This document shows positions 12,948 to 17,076 of a stretch of 17,076 nt of DNA, piece by piece; position 1 is the stretch's first letter; every line of letters starts with the position of its first letter. The notes under the pieces are model-generated. The model was not told the origin of the DNA. It searched no databases and saw only the letters and a list, made by a program, of their open reading frames with translations. The position numbers and the translations under genes were made by a program. The stretch comes from CAIODY01 sp041192505 (GTDB taxonomy: Bacteria; Bacteroidota; Bacteroidia; Chitinophagales; CAIODY01): contig JBEEMV010000111.1 of the NCBI GenBank assembly GCA_041192505.1, forward strand, positions 1 to 17,076, given 5' to 3'.

Positions 12948-14920
12948 TGAAAAAATATCTTTTCATTTTATTGCAGATTATAGCAATCGCTTCATATGTA
13001 AATGCTCAAACATCTTACAATTGTTCTTCTTTAAAGTCTTCTCAATTAGCTCATGAAAAATCGAAAATTGTAAATACTGATTTGTTGAATTATGATATGA
13101 GTTATATGAAAATGGATGTTCAAATTGGTGTTCAAAATAATTCCATAAAAGGTAATGTTGTTATAAGAGCTAAATCAAAAATTTCATCCTTAAATAAAAT
13201 TGTTTTTGAATTGCAACAAGGAGCCGTGATTGATTCCATTTTTGTAAATGGGAAGAAGGAAATTGCAATCATTAATAAAAATATTAGAGAAATAAATCTT
13301 TCCAATTCAATTCAAAATTTCAGGTATTTTAATCTTCAAATATTTTATAGTTGCTCTTCTACAGATATTATTTCAGATAGAAGTATTTGTGGAATGTTAA
13401 CCCATGAAGGGCTTTGTACAGCATCTAATTCTGAACCTTTTTTTACATCTTATTGGTTGCCCTGCAAACAAGTGTTGGAAGATAAAATTGACTCAATGGA
13501 TATTGCAATTACTGTTGATGATTCATTAAAAGCTTGTGCAAATGGCATATTGAAAAAAATTGATACGCTACCTAACCACAAGCTTAAGTTTAATTGGAAA
13601 ACCAATTATCCTACCGCTTATTATTTAATTGCAATAGCCGTTGGAAAGTATGTTGATTATTCATTTTATACTCAACTGCCTAATGGAAAAAAAATGATGG
13701 TTCAAAATTATATTTATGATTACTCACCAACAATTTTAACTACCAGCAAAATTTATTTAGATACAGTAGCTATGTTGCTCAATTATTATTCTACCTTATT
13801 TGGTGAATATCCGTTTGCAGATGAAAAGTATGGGCATTGTATGGCTCCAATTAATGGGGGAATGGAAAATCAAACCATGACTACTATTTATTCCTTAACT
13901 AACATGCAAATGATGGCTCATGAATTGGGACATTCATGGTTTGGAAATCAAGTTACATGCAGTTCATGGAGCGATATATGGTTAAATGAAGGCTTTGCCT
14001 CTTATACTGAATATTTGTTCTGTAAAAAATTCAGAGGAGAATCTTCGGCTTTGCAATTGATGGATAAGTTTCAGCAATCAGCTAAAATATTTGGCTTTAC
14101 TCCTGTTTATATTAAGAATGCTATAAATCCTACTCGAATATTTTCATTAGAAATCACTTATCAAAAGGGTGCTGCCATCATTCATGCACTTCGGTATGAA
14201 ATCAACAATGATGAATTATTTTTTAAAGCTATTCAAAAGTTTCAAACTGATTTTAAATATAAAACAGCAACAGTTAGCAATTTAATTCAAACTATTTATG
14301 AGGTAACTAAAAAGGATTATCAATATTTTTTTGATGAATGGTATTACGGAGTTGAACATCCTATTCTATCAATGCGTTGGAATCAACAAAAAGAAAAAGT
14401 AATGATGATTGTTTCACAAACAAATAGGCAGGATACAATAATTCCTTTTTTTAAAATGGATATTGATTGTAAGTTTTTAGGATTGCAAAAAGATACCATT
14501 GCCAGGCTTTCACTTAAAAGCAAAACAGACACTTTTTATTTTTGTTTTTCGGATAAAATAAACGAAACCGCAAAAATCAAATTCGACCCTTTGCATTGGC
14601 TAATTGTTGATGTTGACACCATTTATAATGATTTGAATCTTCAGCCTGATTATGCTTCTACATTCAGATATTGCAATCAAAATCGAAATGATTGGATTTT
14701 ATTCCCTAATCCTTCAACTGGAAACTTTATTACCCTTTCACATCATTATGAATCAAGTACTTTAGAAGTATTTGATATAGTAGGAAGAAAAGTGTTTTAC
14801 TATAAAAATTGCCCTTCTAATATTCCTATTCAAGTAAACTTAAGTAGAGGGTTATATTCTGCTAAGCTTACAGATAATTCTTCAAATTATAGTTCAATTA
14901 AAAAATGGGTAGTGCAGTAA
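12947..14920 (+). CDS. Secreted M1-family aminopeptidase with T9SS sorting domain
   Basis: The 657-residue protein has a signal peptide (about 1-20, ending VNAQ), an N-terminal beta-saddle (about 45-240), the M1 catalytic domain and a C-terminal T9SS sorting domain starting ILFPNPSTGNF (about 584). The active site is complete: the exopeptidase motif GGMEN (304-308), zinc ligands His325, His329 and Glu348 in HELGHSWFGN and WLNEGF with the normal 18-residue gap, catalytic Glu326, and Tyr405 in TYQKGA. It lacks the long ERAP-like C-terminal helical domain, as do other compact bacterial M1 enzymes. It should trim N-terminal residues from peptides outside the cell. Coupling to the inactive M43-like gene suggests that the pair work together. 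Confidence 0.93.
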   Translation: MKKYLFILLQIIAIASYVNAQTSYNCSSLKSSQLAHEKSKIVNTDLLNYDMSYMKMDVQIGVQNNSIKGNVVIRAKSKISSLNKIVFELQQGAVIDSIFVNGKKEIAIINKNIREINLSNSIQNFRYFNLQIFYSCSSTDIISDRSICGMLTHEGLCTASNSEPFFTSYWLPCKQVLEDKIDSMDIAITVDDSLKACANGILKKIDTLPNHKLKFNWKTNYPTAYYLIAIAVGKYVDYSFYTQLPNGKKMMVQNYIYDYSPTILTTSKIYLDTVAMLLNYYSTLFGEYPFADEKYGHCMAPINGGMENQTMTTIYSLTNMQMMAHELGHSWFGNQVTCSSWSDIWLNEGFASYTEYLFCKKFRGESSALQLMDKFQQSAKIFGFTPVYIKNAINPTRIFSLEITYQKGAAIIHALRYEINNDELFFKAIQKFQTDFKYKTATVSNLIQTIYEVTKKDYQYFFDEWYYGVEHPILSMRWNQQKEKVMMIVSQTNRQDTIIPFFKMDIDCKFLGLQKDTIARLSLKSKTDTFYFCFSDKINETAKIKFDPLHWLIVDVDTIYNDLNLQPDYASTFRYCNQNRNDWILFPNPSTGNFITLSHHYESSTLEVFDIVGRKVFYYKNCPSNIPIQVNLSRGLYSAKLTDNSSNYSSIKKWVVQ

Positions 14921-14928
14921 AAAAAAAA

Positions 14929-14965
14929 TTTCGCCGTGATGAGTGTACGCATCATGGTAAATTTT
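14929..14965. repeat. fic-flanking repeat A with terminator-like hairpin
   Basis: TTTCGCCG, then GATGAGTGTA, is shared with copy B at 16202-16237; the two flank fic in the same orientation. Within it, 14934-14957 folds into a hairpin with TGATG/CATCA and CC/GG pairs and one mismatch around a TGTA loop. An A-tract of about nine lies to its left, which reads as a U-tract for leftward transcripts, so it can terminate fic and separate it from the convergent M1 gene. Confidence 0.5.
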
Positions 14966-14967
14966 CA

Positions 14968-16071
14968 TCATCTTTTTAATTCATAGTTTGTACTTCTTCC
15001 TCCTGCTGATTCTTTTTGTAGCATATTCTTATTTATCAAATCGTTAATATCTCTAATTGCTGTATCTTTTGAGCATTTTACAATTTTTGCCCATTTTGAT
15101 GAAGTCAGTTTTCCATCAAATGAATCTAAAAGTTTGGTTAACATTTTTTGCTGCCTATCGTTTATGTTTGTTTTAGAATGTGTATTCCAAAAATCGGCTT
15201 TCAATAGCACTTTTGAAAGAATTAAATCTGTTGATTTTAATGCATTTATTAGGCATTGCAAAAACCATTGAATCCATTCCGTAATATCAAGATTTCCTTT
15301 TTGTGTTTTTTCAAGTATGTTATAATATTGTTTTCGTTCCTGCCTAATTTGAGCCGACATACTATAAAATCGTTGATTGCTTCCATCCGCCTTAGCTAAT
15401 AGCATATCGGTTAAAGCCCTGGTTATTCTACCGTTTCCATCTTCAAATGGATGAATAGTTACAAACCATAAATGAGATACTGCTGCTTTAATTACTAAAT
15501 CTATCTTATCATAGTTATTAAACCAATTTATAAATTTTTTCATTTCGTTTTCTATTAAGTTAGAATCAGGGGCTTGAAAATGCACTTTTTCTTTTCCCAT
15601 AGCTCCCGATACTACTTGCATTGGGCCTGTTGTGTCTTTTCGCCAATCTGCAACAGTTATTTTATACATTCCACTTCTGCCAATTGGGAATAATGCTGCA
15701 TGCCAATCAAAAAGTCTATTTTTAGTTAATGGTTTAAAACAATTTTGTGTTGCATCAAGCATCATTTCAACAACGCCATCAATATTTCGGTCAAATTCAA
15801 CCGAACCTGCAATTTCCATTCCCAATCTTTTTGCTATGGATGACCGAACTTGATCGGGATTTAAAATTTCTCCTTCAATTTCTGAAGATTTTAAAACATC
15901 TGTGGTTAATGTTTCCAATAAAGCTTCGTTTCTTAGGTTAAATCCTAATGCTTCCATTTTACCTGTTAATCGTCCTTGAAGATTTCTTACTTCGCTAAGC
16001 AAATTAATAATGTCTTCGGTTTTCCAAGTAAAGTTTGTCCAATTATCTTGTTGATGTATGAATGGTCTCAT
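14968..16071 (-). CDS. fic: Fic AMP-transferase with N-terminal inhibitory motif and C-terminal winged helix
   Basis: I start at the ATG at 16071 (MRPFIHQQDNWTNFTW), the usual start of this family; a TTG at 16089 lies inside a palindrome. The 367-residue protein has an N-terminal DUF4172-like region, the inhibitory helix motif SSEIEGE (62-68, fitting S/T-x-x-x-E-G), the Fic core HPFEDGNGRITR (207-218, catalytic His207), and a C-terminal winged-helix domain (about 304-367). Fic enzymes transfer AMP from ATP to target hydroxyl groups. The inhibitory motif N-terminal to the core makes this class II, so it is expected to be self-restrained and able to work without an antitoxin. The target is unknown. 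The winged helix may bind the CGTTGC boxes at its own promoter. Confidence 0.92.
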   Translation of the reverse strand: MRPFIHQQDNWTNFTWKTEDIINLLSEVRNLQGRLTGKMEALGFNLRNEALLETLTTDVLKSSEIEGEILNPDQVRSSIAKRLGMEIAGSVEFDRNIDGVVEMMLDATQNCFKPLTKNRLFDWHAALFPIGRSGMYKITVADWRKDTTGPMQVVSGAMGKEKVHFQAPDSNLIENEMKKFINWFNNYDKIDLVIKAAVSHLWFVTIHPFEDGNGRITRALTDMLLAKADGSNQRFYSMSAQIRQERKQYYNILEKTQKGNLDITEWIQWFLQCLINALKSTDLILSKVLLKADFWNTHSKTNINDRQQKMLTKLLDSFDGKLTSSKWAKIVKCSKDTAIRDINDLINKNMLQKESAGGRSTNYELKR

Positions 16072-16072
16072 T

Positions 16073-16166
16073 CGTTGCAATATTTGCAACGAAAATAGAG
16101 TTTAATCGTTGCTTTCCAAAATTATTCGTTGCTTTTTTCGCATCAATTACAGACGTTATTCGTTGC
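16073..16166 (-). promoter_or_regulatory. fic promoter with five CGTTGC boxes
   Basis: On the minus strand TTG (16146-16144) and TAATTTTG (16124-16117) form a good Bacteroidota promoter with a 19-nt spacer. CGTTGC occurs (plus strand) at 16073, 16107, 16127 and 16161, with spacings of 34, 20 and 34 nt, and inverted as GCAACG at 16086. The first and the inverted one form the perfect palindrome CGTTGCAA-TAT-TTGCAACG (16073-16091), ending 1 nt before the ATG. One box lies between the -33 and -7 elements and one near the start of transcription, so repression is expected. Confidence 0.65.
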
Positions 16167-16201
16167 ATTTGGTGGGTTAGGTTTAGTGAACTTGCAAAAG
16201 C

Positions 16202-16237
16202 TTTCGCCGAGATGAGTGTATTCACTCATTACTAAAT
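16202..16237. repeat. fic-flanking repeat B with perfect hairpin
   Basis: Shares TTTCGCCG and GATGAGTGTA with repeat A. It contains the perfect dyad ATGAGTG-TATT-CACTCAT (16212-16229). It lies between fic and the lipoprotein gene and could act as a boundary, a terminator for the leftward mtgA-lipoprotein unit, or a mobile-repeat remnant. Confidence 0.5.
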
Positions 16238-16315
16238 TGTTTCAATAAAATTAGTTCAAAAAATGTATAATTGTTAATTGAATTTTAATGGTGAGTGAAG
16301 GCATTAACTATGGCG

Positions 16316-16341
16316 GAAAGGCGATAAGTTTTTGTAGGGAA
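16316..16341 (+). repeat. manC 3'-end repeat, copy 2
   Basis: Twenty-five of 26 bp match the end of manC (11395-11420), keeping the codons for KGDKFL and the stop through a silent change. No manC-like sequence extends upstream, so this is an isolated tail, not the end of a second gene. Confidence 0.7.
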
Positions 16342-16347
16342 TAAGAT

Positions 16348-16803
16348 TTAGTATTTAGTGCGTTCTACAAATTTTTGCATTTCATCATCAAATTTTTTTG
16401 CTCTTTTTCCATCATCCAAAGGATGGTATCCGCATCTTCCTGAAATAGAAACCTTTGTAGAGTCATTTACCCAACATGAGCCATTATAAATATCAAATTG
16501 TCTATTAATAAAAATTCTGTAAAAATATATTTTCGATTCGGATTTCATAAGCTCAAGAAGTTGAGTATCTCTCTTCAGTATTCTATGACTTTCAATTTTA
16601 TAAAGAGTATCGAGTTGATAGATTTTGGTATTTACATATTTAAAACTATCCACTTTAATAGATGAAATAGATTTAATTTTTTTACTGAATGTTAGAATAT
16701 AATAATTAGGAAATGATTTTGAATGAACGCTTTCTATTTTCTTTGGCGAACTGCATTCAATAAAAATTACAATCACAAACAGTAAAATTTTATTTGCTTT
16801 CAT
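16348..16803 (-). CDS. Small lipoprotein of unknown function
   Basis: The start at 16803 (MKANKILLFVIVIFIECSSPKK) is preferred to 16824 because it avoids overlap with the preceding gene and places a normal lipoprotein signal: basic N-terminus, hydrophobic core (about 6-15) and a lipobox-like IEC with Cys17. The 151-residue product would be attached to the outer or inner membrane. The mature part has alternating strands, a Cys pair (YNGSCWVNDS and SGRCGYHP) and a charged C-terminus, with no known domain. It begins 7 nt after the stop of the peptidoglycan glycosyltransferase gene, so it probably shares that transcript. Confidence 0.7.
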   Translation of the reverse strand: MKANKILLFVIVIFIECSSPKKIESVHSKSFPNYYILTFSKKIKSISSIKVDSFKYVNTKIYQLDTLYKIESHRILKRDTQLLELMKSESKIYFYRIFINRQFDIYNGSCWVNDSTKVSISGRCGYHPLDDGKRAKKFDDEMQKFVERTKY

Positions 16804-16810
16804 TTTATAT

Positions 16811-17076
16811 CTATTTATACCCAAACTCTTTCCTTACATCAATTCCTAAAAAACTCATTTGCGGAATTATTTGTGCTTGTCGCATCATAATATAACCTGA
16901 TGGATATTTAGCAGAAAATTTTTTTGGTCCTGGTAATATGGCTGCTATTAAAGCGCATTGCCCTTGTGTAAGATTTTTTGCATTGCGGTTAAATGCATAC
17001 AGGCCGCCTTGTTCAACACCAAATCTGTTTTTATTTAATTCAATTACATTTAAATACACTTCCATAATGCGGCGCT
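16811..17076 (-). CDS. mtgA: Monofunctional peptidoglycan glycosyltransferase, GT51 (5' end cut by window)
   Basis: The frame is open to the window edge, so only the last 88 or so residues are visible. They start RRIMEVYLNVIELN, the GT51 motif that carries the second catalytic Glu and the Y-L-N signature. A variant of the usual follow-on reads KNRFGVEQGGLYAFNRNAKNL, followed by CALIAAILPGPKKFSAKYPSGY with the conserved A-x-L-P-x-P turn. The chain ends soon after with no transpeptidase domain, which fits MtgA-type enzymes that polymerise lipid II glycans in the periplasm. The first catalytic Glu and the membrane anchor lie outside the window. The gene symbol is given by family; the C-terminus looks somewhat unusual. 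Confidence 0.85.
   Translation of the reverse strand, partial: RRIMEVYLNVIELNKNRFGVEQGGLYAFNRNAKNLTQGQCALIAAILPGPKKFSAKYPSGYIMMRQAQIIPQMSFLGIDVRKEFGYK

Noticed and set aside
16043..16225. 60-codon leftward frame upstream of fic
   Set aside because: It overlaps the fic start and the CGTTGC operator array, and its product has no recognisable features.
16288..16342. 18-codon frame starting at an ATG and crossing the manC-tail repeat
   Set aside because: It is too short to support, is not in the manC frame and has no homologous pattern; it is probably chance.
1..17076. tRNA, rRNA, integrase or transposase genes
   Set aside because: No cloverleaf-like or rRNA-like sequence was recognised, and no recombinase or transposase motif was seen in any frame, although the manC-tail duplication prompted a specific look.

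Overview
The window looks like chromosomal DNA of an AT-rich member of the Bacteroidota. Two secreted proteins end in type IX secretion (T9SS) sorting domains, several genes are preceded by the Bacteroidota-type -7 box TAnnTTTG, Shine-Dalgarno sequences are rare, and the gene families (DUF4173-type membrane protein with a winged-helix regulator, monofunctional mannose-1-phosphate guanylyltransferase, single-subunit methylmalonyl-CoA epimerase) fit that phylum. Genus cannot be fixed from the sequence.

Region 1 (1-3400) is accessory in character. It starts with the 3' end of a PIN-domain toxin overlapping a 50-residue antitoxin-like gene. A tightly packed leftward gene set follows (3033 to 727): a 39-residue membrane peptide, an uncharacterised soluble protein, a membrane-anchored J-domain-like (HPD) protein, two small membrane proteins and a secreted protein. 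A short XRE regulator with a palindromic operator candidate lies beside it.

Region 2 (3401-4165) has no genes. It holds two copies of a block of about 195 bp, about 96% identical, with hairpin boxes and a degenerate third partial copy.

Region 3 (4195-7924) is a rightward set: membrane protein, winged-helix regulator (HTH_34 type), 4-TM membrane protein, DUF4173-type membrane protein and another conserved membrane protein. The same 26-bp operator-like motif, ACTTTG-N5-CAAAGTACTTTTAAA, occurs before the first and third genes, which suggests that the encoded regulator controls both transcripts.

Region 4 (7952-11416) is housekeeping: panD (pantothenate/CoA), an LPG-synthase/flippase-like membrane protein, methylmalonyl-CoA epimerase, a DoxX-like protein, a clear intrinsic terminator, and mannose-1-phosphate guanylyltransferase.

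Region 5 (11395-16341) is bracketed by two copies of the last 26 bp of the mannose-1-phosphate guanylyltransferase gene, with one synonymous difference. Between them lie a secreted M43-like protein whose catalytic Glu is replaced by Asn, an intact secreted M1 aminopeptidase joined to it by a 1-nt overlap, and, convergent to these, an autoinhibited Fic AMP-transferase with a C-terminal winged helix. The fic promoter is studded with five CGTTGC boxes. The segment may be an inserted cassette, although no integrase is visible.

Region 6 (16348-17076) has a small lipoprotein downstream of the 3' part of a peptidoglycan glycosyltransferase (GT51) that runs off the window.

The strongest leads are the predicted inactive M43 protein paired with M1, the manC-tail duplication bracketing region 5, the CGTTGC array on the fic promoter, and the twin operators of the DUF4173 operon.
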